This document shows positions 1 through 12,300 of a stretch of 64,000 bases of DNA, piece after piece. Both the position numbers and the translations under genes were made by a program. Location: NCBI RefSeq assembly GCF_030704535.1, contig NC_081823.1:8955001-9019000 (forward strand). Direction: 5' to 3'. Positions within the stretch are counted from its first letter, which is position 1, and each line of letters starts with the position of its first letter. A model generated the notes under the pieces. It was not told the DNA's origin. It saw nothing but the letters and a program-made list of their open reading frames with translations, and ran no database searches. This DNA comes from Vitis vinifera (taxonomy: Eukaryota > Streptophyta > Magnoliopsida > Vitales > Vitaceae).

Positions 1-584
1 TTATAATGTACATGCATACAACCTTTTACCTTGAGGTACCAAGTTGGTATTACAAGATTCTTTTGGATCTAACATCGTATAAAGTGTCATTCACATGAAA
101 TTAAATACTACTAGTGACATAGTATAAGCTCTTCTAGAGCCTTTAATCAGATTTCTATCACCTGATATGGTATTAATATTGTCTGTCATCAATGTTGTGC
201 AATTAATGAGACAAAAGTTTCATCAAAATAACAAGTCATAAAACATTATCATTAAGACTTTGTCTTTATAGAGTTGAAGAAATATTATCATAGAGAAAGA
301 ATTAAAATCAATGGAAAAATATTACTCATCAATGATGGCTTAATTTAATAGGTTGTCTAAAAGCAATGAGAGTAACAAATTCAAGTTTGGCAAGGTTTGA
401 CATTATTTGAAAACTATATATATAGAATAATATTAATAAAAAAATATTTTAATTATTATAATAAACTTTTAATAAAATGCTTTAACAATATTTCAAGTAA
501 ATAACATCTAAAAATATAATAACCTAAAATTTATCAATTATAAATATGGTAAAAATGTATAAATATGAAATAAGAATTAAAAAT

Positions 585-625
<41 letters not shown>

Positions 626-701
626 GGGCTATGATTATTATATCATAACAAAAATGTGCAAATTAATACATAACTTCAGGTTATGAATTATTTTATGTAA
701 A
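1..701. other. Gene-free AT-rich left edge with (TA)n tract
   Basis: No coding exon is recognisable on either strand. A (TA)n microsatellite lies at 586-623. From about 675 the sequence enters a field of short motifs resembling ATAAC-N5-GTTAT that continues into the tandem duplication. Confidence 0.7.
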
Positions 702-3526
702 TTTGTGCATTGCTTTAGACTATGAATTTTCATTATGTAGATTTGTACATAATTTTAGGCTATATAATATTGTTTGGTATAACTTCCAGTTATATCATAT
801 AATTAAAATAAATAATTATGTATCATATACATAACTTTTGGTCATGTATTTGTAATTTTGTAATTTCCCTCATAACTTCTGGTTATAGATATTGCACTTA
901 TTTTTTATAACTTCCAGTTATGAATTTACCCCATAATTTATAATTTATCTCATAACTTCTGGTTTTAGGGATTGTATATATTTATGCATTCAAATAAAAT
1001 AAGTGAAAATAGAGAGTCAAAGGGTAATAAAGTAAAAAATATGATATAAGTGTATCACATACCTTTTTGTGAGAAAGAAGAGAAAAGAATCTTTTTATTT
1101 CTCTGAAGAGAATAACGTCTTTCTATTTCTCTGAATAGAGAAAAATCTTTCTATTTCTTTTATAAAAGACTATTTGTGCTAATAATGTGTTGTAAAATAA
1201 AAGAATAAGGAGAAGAAAATACAAGAGAATAAACAAATATATTAAAAGAAAAGTATAATAGAATGTAGGAAGAGAAGGAAATCAATTTTCATTAGAGGTA
1301 TCTCCTCTTTTTTAGGGAGTTACAAATGGATATACATCAATATGGATATGGACGATCATCCACAAGTTCCCATAATCAGATAAATTCTCATATTTATAAC
1401 AAAAATATATTTTTTGAAAACATTATGTTTTTTCTTTTTAAGAACTTTTTTTTTTTTTTGAGTTTTTGGTTATTAAATGTGTTTTCCTATTTTTTTATTC
1501 CAAAAAATAAAATATTATTTTCAATAACAATTATCAATAAGATCTAAATATGCAAATATTTTTATTATACTAAATTTTTTTTTTAAATCAAGATGATATT
1601 TATGTTTAATAAAAATACGAATCCCTAATCAAAATTATCATTATTTATAATATAAGTAGCTTACTCCAATAAGGGAAAGAAAAAAAAAACAAAAGACTTC
1701 TTTTATTATTAAAAATTATCCCAAAATTTAAATAGCAAGTATAAATAAAAATAATAAATAAGTTAAAATTATCCTTATTTTTAATATAAGTATTTTATTC
1801 CAAACATGAAATAATTATAAAACAAAATTAATAACTTCTATTTTTACTTCTTTTATTGCTTAAAATAAAATTTTAAAATTATGCTAAGAAGCAATTTTAT
1901 TTATAGTAAGGAATAGGCTTGCCAAAACTTCCTTTGCAAGAATTCATTTATAACTATAAAATATATAATAAGATACAAATTACGAAATTATTTTTCATAA
2001 ATTGGGTAATGATTTTGAGTGAAGGTTAAGAGTTTGGTAAAAATTAATTATTTTTTACTTAATAACTTAACAGACTTAAAATTTATTACTTGATTTTTGC
2101 TTTAAATAATAAGATTGTTTTATAAATTTAATTTAATTTTTTTTCTAAAATCATCAAATTAACATATTTACCTTCATTAATTTTAATTAATATTTATCCA
2201 ATTTAGTGAAAACTAATATTCATATTAAAAGTTAAATAAGTACAAAATATGAATTGTAGAGATAGAAACAGGAACTTTCATTGGATGCACACAGATAACC
2301 TTATGAACATTATTTAGGAAATTTAAGAATCTTAGAAAAAATTAAAAAGATTTCATATTTCACCAAAAAAAAAAAATTAGGATACTTAAAATGATTTGGA
2401 AAAATTTTCTTTGTTAAATTAAAAAAGATTTAGAAATATTATTTTTAAATCCTTAAATTAAATTTCTTTCCAAATTTCTTCCAAAATTTCGAAATATTTT
2501 CCTTTTCAAATTTTCAATTTAAATTTTTTCTAATTAATTTTATTCCTAATTTTCATTTATTATGTAATTTCTGTCATTATTCTCCTTCAACTCAAAGCAT
2601 ACTTATCTATTTAACCTCAAATTAATTCTATAGCAACCTTAAATTTTTAAAGGAATGTAAATAGTATAAAAATACACAAAGTCCTAAACGAATATAACAA
2701 AATTATCGACTTAATAATCTAAATAGTCTAATGTACTAAGATAGAGTAAAAAAAATTAAGATAAAGAATAAAGTTAATTGTTTTGACTTAATTACCTAAA
2801 AATTATTTTTAGTTTTAAGATGTGATATTAAATTTTATTATCATATATTTAGTGTATTTACCAAACAAGCTTAATTTTTTATAAATTCACTATTGTTGTA
2901 TATATTTTCAATTTTTTACTTTCTCGATGTTTCAATGTTGATATGCTGATATTTCACATCATGGTGTTTCTACGCAATTCTAAGATAAGAATATCATTAG
3001 ATGCTAATTTTGTTTCAATGGTTGGTTTACAAATTCAATTGTGAGATGGGACCTTATAAGGGAATTTGTGAATATGACCTTTCCATAATCATTTGCATCC
3101 CTTTAGTTCACTTAAGCTAAGGATTCTTTAATCAAGCAATTACCAAAGGTATCTTCCCACTAATTTTTTATTTTTTTAATTTTTTTATAAAAAAAAACCC
3201 TAAAATTTAAAAATTGAATGACTTTGAATCCCATCAAAATTATTACTAATTTGGGATGAATGCATGAGGACCACTATTTTTGGGCATTTAAAAAGGTCCC
3301 AAAAAAAGGGGGGGGGGGGGGGGGGGGGGGGGGGGAAGTGGGCACCATACCTTGAAAGCAAATGTCAAGATCATATCTTGAACAGTGGTGAAGCAAGAGT
3401 CAACAACTTTTTTTAGGGGACGATCTCCCACAACACCCTAGAGAAAAAAAATATGAGAGAGGAATGGAGATTGAAATAGGAATATAATACAATCAATGCC
3501 CTACTTTGGAATTGATGCCCTACTTG
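702..3526. repeat. Tandem duplication, unit 1 (about 2.8 kb)
   Basis: This stretch aligns base for base, with scattered substitutions and small indels, to 3525-6310, which directly abuts it. Homology starts at TTTGTGCATTGC here and CTTGTGCGTTGC in unit 2. It ends at GGAATTGATGCCCTACTT here and GGAATTGATGCCCTATTT in unit 2. The unit has no recognisable protein. It holds clustered dyads of the ATAACTTCTGGTTAT type at its left end, a MITE-like AT-rich middle, and a G homopolymer near its right end. The two units adjoin with no internal region between them, so a plain tandem duplication fits better than a pair of LTRs. Confidence 0.9.
3308..3335 (+). repeat. Poly-G run (28 G) in unit 1
   Basis: An uninterrupted run of 28 G follows seven A. 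The equivalent site in unit 2 (6079-6090) has 12 G, so the run changed length after the duplication. The exact length may also reflect sequencing limits. Confidence 0.85.
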
Positions 3527-6310
3527 TGCGTTGCTTCAAACTATAAACTTTCATTATCTAGATTTATACATAGTTTTAGGTTATATAATATTGTTTATTA
3601 TAACTTCCGATTATATCATATAATTAAAAATAAATAATTATGTATCATATACATAACTTTTGGTCATATATTTGTAATTTTATAATTTTTCTTATAACTT
3701 CTGATTATAGGGATTGCACATATTTTTTATAACTTCTAATTATGAATTTACCCCATAATTTATAATTTATCTCATACCTTCTGGTTTTAGGGATTGTACA
3801 TATTTATGTATTCAAATAAAATAAATGAAAATAAAGAGTCAAAAGGTAATAAAGTAAAAAATATTATATAAGTTTATCACATACCTTTTTGTGAGAAAAA
3901 AGAGAAAAAAATCTTTCTATTTCTCTTAATAGAGAAAAGTCTTTCTATTTCTTTTATAAAAGACTATTTGTACTAATAATGTGTTGTAAAATAAAATAAT
4001 AAGGAGAAGAAAAGACAAAAGAATAAACAAATATATTAAAAAATATATATAATAGAATGTAGGAAGAAAAGGAAATCAATTGTCATTAGAGGTATCTCCT
4101 TTTTTTTAGGAAGTTACAAAGGGATATACATATAATCATCCACAACTTCGGATAAATTCTCATATTTTATAACAAAAATATATTTTTTGAAAACATTATG
4201 TTTTTTTTTTTTAAGAACTTTTTTTTTTTTGAGTTTTTGGTTATTAAATGTGTTTTCCTATTTTTTTATTCCAAAAAATAAAAGATTGTTTTCAAAAACA
4301 ATTATCAATCAAATCTAAATATGCAAATATTTTTATTATACTAATTTTTTTTAAATCAAGATGATATTTATGTTTAATAAAAATACGAATCCCTAATCAA
4401 AATTATCATTATTTATAATATAAGTAGCTTACTCCAATAGGGAAAAAAAAAAGACTTCTTTTATTATTAAAAATTATCCCAAAATTTAAATAACAAGTAT
4501 AAATAAAAATAATAAATAAGTTAAAATTATCCTTATTTTAAATATAAGTATTTTATTCCAAACATGAAATAATTATAAAACAAAATTAATAACTTCTATT
4601 TTTACTTCTTTTATTGCTTAAAATAAAATTTTAAAACTATGCTAAGAACTAAGAAGCAATTTTATTTATTGTAAGGAATAGGCTTGCCAAAACTTGCTTT
4701 GCAAGAATTCATTTATAACTATAAAATATAAAATAAGATACAAATTACGAAATTATTTTTCATAAATTGGGGAATGATTTTGAGTGAAGGTTAAGAGTTT
4801 GGTAAAAATTAATTATTTTTTACTTAATAACTTAACAGAATTAAAATTTATTACTTGATTTTTGCTTTAAATAATAAGATTGTTTTATAAAATTAAATTT
4901 TTTTTTCCAAAATCATCAAATTAACATATTTACCTTCATTAATTGTAATTAATATTTATCCAATTTAATGAAAACTAATATTCATATTAAAAGTTAAATA
5001 AGTACAAAATATGAATTGTAGAGATAGAATCAGAAACTTTCATTGGATGCACACAGATAACCTTATGAACATTATTTAGGAAATTTAAGAATGTTAGAAA
5101 AAATTGAAAAAATTTCATATTTTACCAAAATAAAATAAAAAATTAGGATACTTAAAATGATTTGGAAAAATTTTCTTTGTTAAATTAAAAAAGATTTAGA
5201 AATATTTTTTTTAAATCCTTAAATTAAATTTCTTTCCAAATTTCTTCCAAAATTTTGAAATATTTTCCTTTTCAAATTTTCAAATTAATTTTTTTTTCTA
5301 AATTAATTTTATTCCTAATTTTCATTTATTATGTAATTTCTCATTATTATCCTTCAACTCAAAACATACTTATTTATTTAACCTCAAATTAATTCTATAG
5401 CAACCTTAAATTTTTAAAGGAATGTGTATTGTATAAAAATGCACAAAGTCCTAAACGAATATAACAAAATTATCGACTTAATAATCTAAATAGTCTAATG
5501 TACTAAGATAGAGTAAAAAAGATTTAAGATAAAGAATAAAGTTAATTATTTTGACTTAATACCTAAAAATTATTTTTAGTTTTAAGATGTGATATTAAAT
5601 TTTATTATCATATATTTAGTGTATTTACCAAACAAGCTTAATTTTTTATAAATTCACTATTGTTGTATATATTTTCAATTTTTTACTTTCTCTCGATGTT
5701 TCAATGCTGATATGATGATATTTCACATCAGGGTGTTTCTACGCAATTCTAAGATAAGAATATCATTAGATGCTAATTTTGTTTCAATGGTTGGTTTACA
5801 AATTCAATTGTGAGATGGGACCTTATAAGGGAATTTGTGAATATGACCTTTCCATAATCATTTGCATCCCTTTAGTTCACTTAAGCTAAGGATTCTTTAA
5901 TCAAGCAATTACCAAAGGTATCTTCCCACTAATTTTTTATTTTTTTTATTTTTTTATAAAAAAAAACCCTAAAATTTAAAAATTGAATGACTTTGAATCC
6001 CATCAAAATTATTACTAATTTGGGATGAATGCATGAGGACCACTATTTTTGGGCATTTAAAAAGGTCCCAAAAAAAAAGGGGGGGGGGGGAAGTGGGCAC
6101 CATACCTTGAAAGCAAATGTCAAGATCATATCTTAAACAGTGGTGAAGCAAGACTGCAAGAGTCAACAACTCCTTTTTTAGGGGACGATCTCAAAGGGGG
6201 GTTGCCCCACAACACCCTAGAGAAAAAAAAAAAAATATGGGAGAGGAATGGAGATTGAAATAGGAATATAATACACTGAGTGCCCTACTTTGGAATTGAT
6301 GCCCTATTTG
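3525..6310. repeat. Tandem duplication, unit 2 (about 2.8 kb)
   Basis: Second copy of the 702-3526 unit, in the same orientation and immediately adjacent. Differences are single substitutions, homopolymer length changes and short indels. Examples are an extra CTGCAAGA stretch near 6150 and an extra AAAGGGGGGTTGCC stretch near 6192. The short reading frame on the minus strand at 5969-6169 is not conserved between the two units, so I do not call it a gene. Confidence 0.9.
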
Positions 6311-8421
6311 GACACATTACCATTAAAAAAAAATGTATTCTTTACTTTGTTGAACCTTTGCTATGATACTTCATACTTTAGTATATTCATATCCTTGTTA
6401 GTGGAGCACTCAAGCCCAACATTGCCCTAATATTTTTGTGCTGGGAATATATACCCCTTCCGTATATATTAAGCCCATCAATTTCATAAGCATGTGGTTT
6501 AATTATTATTAATTTAATTTAAAAGTTGATTTAGGTCCATTTCAACTTCCAATGTAAAGTCATGTTTTTTTAAGATTACTATTTGGAAGCAATATTTTTA
6601 GTTATTCGTGGGTTATACTTTTTATGGGTTCGTATCTTATATAAAGGGATGTTACACGTAAACTTTTGGAATATATGGGTCCTCTTTGCATGGCTTTACC
6701 GGTGGTCAAGTGATAGTGTGGTATTGGAAGGGTTCCACTTCTCAAGTCTTGGTGTCAAGTTGAGTTGCATCCTTCTTGGGGTGCCTAGGCGACACATACC
6801 TAATTTCAGTATCACCGATATTAATATTATAAAAAATTTATTAAATATTAAAAAGCATTCTTTACTTTTATATTAAGGTATTGTGCGGGAAAGCTTTTCA
6901 TTTTTTGTTTTAGCTAAAAATTGAAGTTGAAGTTAATGTCCAAATTTTAAAAGGTAATATTATTGTTATAAATTTTTTATTAAATATGAAAAAAAAATTG
7001 TATAAGATAAAATAAAACTTCTAAAAAAAGTAATATTTTCATAACATTTATATTAAGCTCTTTTTTTAAATCATAAATATTTTGAATAAAATTAATCAAA
7101 TAAATATAAAAACTCTTATTTGACCTAAAAATGAATTTTTACTTTCTCAAAAATCAATTCAAACAGGGTTTAATTTTTATTTTATTTTATTTTTTATAAA
7201 TAATGGTTACTTTTAACAAAATTAGTCACACAAGCCTTTATCAAACTTAAGAAAGTTTACGGGTAGTAAGAAATTAATTCCATCAAGACTTTAATTAATT
7301 CATATTCGGACGCTAATAACTTAAGCGAAATAGAGGCTTATCTAATTTATATATTAGCTCAATAAATAAAAGAAATAAATAGATAATAAAATTTAAATTC
7401 AAAGATATAAATTATCAAACCATTAGTGATATATAATATGTTTTAAAATTATTAAATTGTTATTGCTAAAGAGAATGGTATGTATATTAAATTTAAAATT
7501 TTAAAGAAAATTGATAATTCAATATGGTATTATACTTTGGTTTCACGGGAGGTTTTGTATTCCGATAGTCTGAAACGTGTTCAATTATTGCACTGCTTGT
7601 GTGATCTTTGAACATGAGATTTTCATTATAGAAAGGGAAAAAAATAAAGAGAGGTGATGGTGATTCACCGATATTTATATGAATCACATGACTAGGAACC
7701 CAAAATGTCAAAAGGCACACACCATCCCACATGTGACTTTGGAGAAAAGGGTTCATATTGGTATCAATTGTTGAAAGCAAAATGCTTTAGAAGTAAGCTT
7801 TGAGCAACACAACCTTTTCCCACGTACATGTGCCCATGTGGCTCCCTTTCTATGGTCTCCTACCCTATCTTTGGTGTGAATCTATTAAAAGTCGTTGCTT
7901 GAGGCAGGGCCCAACCAGGCCAAGCAACACATTTTGTAAAGTTAATTTAATTTACAAGTAGATAGTTAAATTGGAGTCAAGTTTTTGACGTAATGGTGGG
8001 GTGGGGCTACCCCAAATTTAACTAGTGATGCCCCTTGTCTCCATATGTCAGCATGCCACGGCATCATCGCTAGACCCATTCCATTACAACACAACAAAAG
8101 CAATTAGACCATCACCATCATTATGTTGCAAAATGCTCTTCTTCGACACGTTACCTATAGAGAATTTCCTTATAGCATACATCAGTATCGAATGGACCAC
8201 CGTTCATTAATAACAAAAAAGAGGAGTCAATGATAATGTGAATATTCATGCAAAAATGGGTTGGGCCTCGAAAAAGAGGGAAAATTAATTGAAGAAAGAA
8301 AAGTAAAAGTGGTACGCTTCCCCACGTAACTGATTTGGTGGAATGATGATTCGGAGGGAAATGTGGGGAGAGTGTAATGTTACTTTTTATTATTCTGTAA
8401 ATTAATACACGTAAGGCACAA
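6311..8421. other. Intergenic, no supported gene
   Basis: Open frames at 6583-6876 (+), 7493-7780 (-) and 8025-8210 (+) code for proteins I do not recognise and have no plausible splice partners. The sequence is AT-rich throughout, with a somewhat more GC-rich patch at 7790-8210. Confidence 0.6.
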
Positions 8422-8426
8422 GCGGG

Positions 8427-8469
<43 letters not shown>

Positions 8470-8494
8470 GCGTGTTCGATCCACGCTCACCGCA
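8422..8494 (+). tRNA. tRNA-Phe (anticodon GAA)
   Basis: A 73-nt cloverleaf without intron. The acceptor strand is GCGGGGA, the D-arm is GCTCAGTTGGGAGAGC, the anticodon loop is CTGAAGA with GAA at its centre, and the T-arm is CGTG-TTCGATC-CACG. The 3' end is TCACCGC plus discriminator A; CCA is not encoded, as is normal in eukaryotes. The internal promoter boxes are intact. The acceptor stem has one G-A mismatch (position 5 with 68). As I remember it, plant nuclear tRNA-Phe genes share this mismatch, so I do not read it as decay. Recharges phenylalanine in cytosolic translation. Confidence 0.96.
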
Positions 8495-8502
8495 CATGGT
8501 AA

Positions 8503-8507
8503 TTTTT
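8503..8507 (+). terminator. Pol III terminator of the tRNA gene
   Basis: A run of five T begins nine bases after the mature 3' end, the usual RNA polymerase III stop. A CAA triplet (8419-8421) sits just upstream of the gene, as often seen at plant tRNA start sites. Confidence 0.7.
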
Positions 8508-9311
8508 ATCCATTTTAACTATGTTTTAAAAATATTTTTTTATCCTATTTTTTTATTTTAAAGAATAAAAAAATATTCTCGATTACAATTGCCAAATATT
8601 TCCAATGTTTTATTTTAAATTATTTTACATGTATAATTAGTTTTTTATAATAATTAAAAAATATTTTTTTAATACCTTATTTTCTACTTTTAAGAATGAA
8701 AAATGATTTTATGGTTGTTGAAGATATTTTCCTGTATTTTTTTAAAATAATAAAAAAATATTCTCCATTACAATTGCCAAAAAAACCCAAAGTTTTTGAA
8801 AACATAATTTCAAAATTCAACTAAAATATTCCATTTAAAAAGACAAAAAAAAAAAAAAAACAATGGATATCTTAGAAAGTATCCAACACTTGAAAATAGT
8901 TATAAAATATATTTTTCAAAACAATTGTATTTTTAAAAAATAAAAATAAAAATCCCCCAGCCCCATGTTCATTTCAATGACCCAACTCCATGGATAGGAT
9001 TGAAGCTTGAAAGAATATACCCGTCTGAAATTGGTGTAGGATTGTTTCTTGGTTGGATTTTTCATCCATGGAAGAGTCTGGATAAGTATGAAGAACATCA
9101 TTTTTAGGTGCTTCACTACAAATTTTGTAACTCTTCTTATACCAGCATCAAACATACATATGATCATCAACTTTCAATACAAGAAACTCTAAATTCAACA
9201 TCAACATCTCTGAAAAATGTTCATAAAACTCTACATCTTCTTCTTCTTCTTCTTCCCTCAATGTAAAAAAAAAAAACAAAAAAAAAAAAAACAAATCAGT
9301 TCTGAGACTCG
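8508..9311. other. Spacer between tRNA-Phe and kinase 3' end
   Basis: AT-rich sequence, followed by the 3' flank and 3'UTR of the minus-strand kinase gene. It includes a CTT microsatellite (about 9237-9255) and two poly-A stretches (about 9267-9292). No separate gene is visible; the minus-strand frame at 8916-9170 is unconvincing. Confidence 0.6.
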
Positions 9312-12300
9312 TTAAAAGAAATCAAATTCCAGATAATTATCACAACTTTTCTGATCAGGCCCCGCCATGGCAGCTGCTGCTTTTTCACTGCTTGAGGCTG
9401 CTGGAGCTGGCACTCGCTCAATCTCAACTGGCTTTGGGATCTCGGGAGGGCTCGCGCATCGAATCAAAGCCCAGTTGACACCCTCGAAGAAGGGGTGTTG
9501 TTTGATTTCTGTTGCCCCTCGTTTATATGCCAATCTGTGCTGTGGCTCCTTTACCAGCAAGCCCCTTATCAGATCCCTTGCTGAAAAACTGACCACTGGT
9601 GACTCCGGGAACCGCAGTGGCTGACCCACAACATTGAAGAGGGTTGCTCGATTCCCGGATCCTTTAAAAGGAGTCTTACCAAAGAGTAGCTCATATAGAA
9701 AGATTCCAAAGGTCCACCAGTCCACTGCACTGCCATGACCTTCACCCTTGATGATTTCAGGTGCAAGGTACTCGTGCGTCCCCACAAATGACATTGAGCG
9801 AGCCCCAGTTGGCTCTGCAATGAGCTCTGGCAATGGGCTCACTTGGTTTCCAATTTCATTCTTGGGTTTCCGGTCCTTTTTGGATTTACTTGAAAATAGG
9901 CGAGGGGAAAAACATGTTGTTGGGGCCACACAGGATGGCTGAATACAAGAGGGTTCAATGCAAGTAGGTTGGACACAATAGACTGGGTTCCTTCGTAAGG
10001 GTTCAGTGTCAAAAGAAGAGGACTTGACCAGTGTTGGGCTGACAGTGCACCGCAGAGAGAGGTCAAAATCTGAAAGCATAATGTGCCCGTCTTCCCTCAC
10101 AAGGACATTCTCTGGCTTCAGGTCACGATAAACAATCCCAAGCATGTGAAGGTATTCAAGAGCAAGAAGAACCTCTGCTACATAGAACCTGCATGTTGCA
10201 AAGCAAAGTTAACGATAATCACAAGCCCACATGAACTTTAAAAAACTGATTAGCTCAACAAACAAGAAAGATGACTTCATTTGCTTCTGGGCGATTCTGC
10301 ATTAAAAGGCAAGACAAAACTAGAGTTTGCACCATTCAATCATATGACTATACTAGTATCTAGCTCTCACTACTATTGTCTCCACTTTCTCAAAGATCAT
10401 ATTCTCTAGGTTCCTGGGATCATATTTAATGCCCACCAAACAATTTTACCTGGAGAATGCAACAACTTGAACTTTATGAGGAGATGGCAAGCAACTCATG
10501 TCAGCTAACCTCCCTGACCATATAACAGAATCTCCAGTTAGCACACCATGTGTCTCCAAACTGCATTCCACTCCCAGTGCACAATGTTTTTACCTAGCAT
10601 TTTTATGACTTGAAATTTAAAGTAAATAAATATCAAGTTTTTTACCATTTTTTAAGGTACTGTTTAGTAATATTTTAAAGATAAGATGTCTTAGAGTATC
10701 TTGGCATGCAACAAGGACATAGGCTCATGCTTTCAGGATCCAAAACAGATGTGAGGTGTCTGAATGGCAACCCAAGCTCAAGTAATAATGGCAAGATTTT
10801 TGTGTGGCAACCAGTAGAACCAAATGGTAGAAACATAAGCAGAGTCTCAAAAAGGTAAGAGGAAGCTCTGTCGTCCACCAAAAAATAACCAAAGGAGTCA
10901 CACTTGCATGGTATTTTTCTCGGCAATCGGCATCAGACTGACGGCTAATGCAGTTTTCCACCCCTCTTAAAACACAAAAGATGGTGCAATTGGTGTAGAA
11001 GCATGCTAGTAAAATCCAAGGCAAGGAATTAAGAAAGGACAGAAGCAAGCAAGAAAGAAGAAAAATAAGAAGAAAGAAAGAGGAGAGATATACATGGTTA
11101 CACTACTTTTCTAATCTCAAAAGCCCCCCAAATCCCAACTAAGGTTGAAAATTTTGTTTTACAAAGGAGAATAATGTACAACCCTTTTCCTTTTCTTGAT
11201 AGGCAAAGTAGAATGTACAACCTTAATGGCTCTAGAAGAGTTTACCTTTAGATTGAATAGATCTATCAAGAAAAAAATGGTTAAACAATGCTAAAGTAGT
11301 CACTTCCAAGCACATAGCAAAACTTAAGGGAAGATGCCAATGCAGCCCACATCAAAAGGCAAAACCAACTATAAATTTTTTTTCCCCTTATAGGAAACTA
11401 GAGATTTGAATTAATATGTCCCTAGCATAATGAAGGGCCACAGCCAAATATAAAGGCCCTCCATCAGCCAAACCACTCTTCAAACAATCAATGAACCCTA
11501 AAAATGAAATAGGCAACCTCCAAAGAATACCAAGACCACTCCAATGAAGTTATGACTCATGACAAAAGAATCTTTGCAGTGTCTGATTTTGACACCCCAA
11601 ATTTGAAAAAATTATAAAGTTCTACTCTTTCGAAAATCATCAAAAGAAATATAAAGGGGCAACATCCACACCACTTTATGCCCCCAGCCCACAGAACTAT
11701 AAGGCCAACTAAACCACATATACTTAACCGACTGCACAAAGAACCAATTATAATCTATATAACACAAGGATTAAGTAGAATAAAAGCCACATATACTAAG
11801 CAAAGAAGGTAAGCTAGCTAGATCCAAAGTAGAAAGCAGGCTAAAACTAATAAAACATGACTTCTAAGCTACATCAACCCTCTTACCCTTTAGTCATTTG
11901 GGCCTATCTGTTGATCCTTCTGATCCTTGGTTGGAATCTTTGCATTCTCCATTTCATGAGATTTTTCCATTTCCTTTCATATATAGAATTTTCTATTATT
12001 AAAAAGAATCGGAGTCGTATTGGGAAACATGTTTAATTGGGTCTAATGCAGCCCCAACTTAAACTATGGTACCATTCATCTCCAAACAGCTCATTCAAAA
12101 CTAGATATGATTGTTAAACTCTTTAGTCTAAAAGGCAAATAATAAAAATACCTAGTTATCACAGAATTAGCGACTGTCAAGTAACTTTTCTTTATAGATG
12201 GAATTATCCAGAGTACCACACAAAAGAATAATAGTCATTTGACAGGAGTATTTGTGATTGTAGTGGCATCCATTGGTGTTCACACATGGTATAAAGACCA

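Noticed and set aside
702..6310. Tandem 2.8-kb units as two LTRs of a retrotransposon
   Set aside because: They adjoin directly, with no gag-pol or internal region, no primer-binding site and no TG...CA ends at the junction. A tandem duplication explains them better.
6583..6876. 97-codon open frame as a gene
   Set aside because: No recognisable family and no splice or promoter context.
8422..8494. tRNA-Phe as a pseudogene because of the G-A acceptor mismatch
   Set aside because: All other stems, loops and promoter boxes are intact, and I remember the same mismatch in functional plant tRNA-Phe genes.
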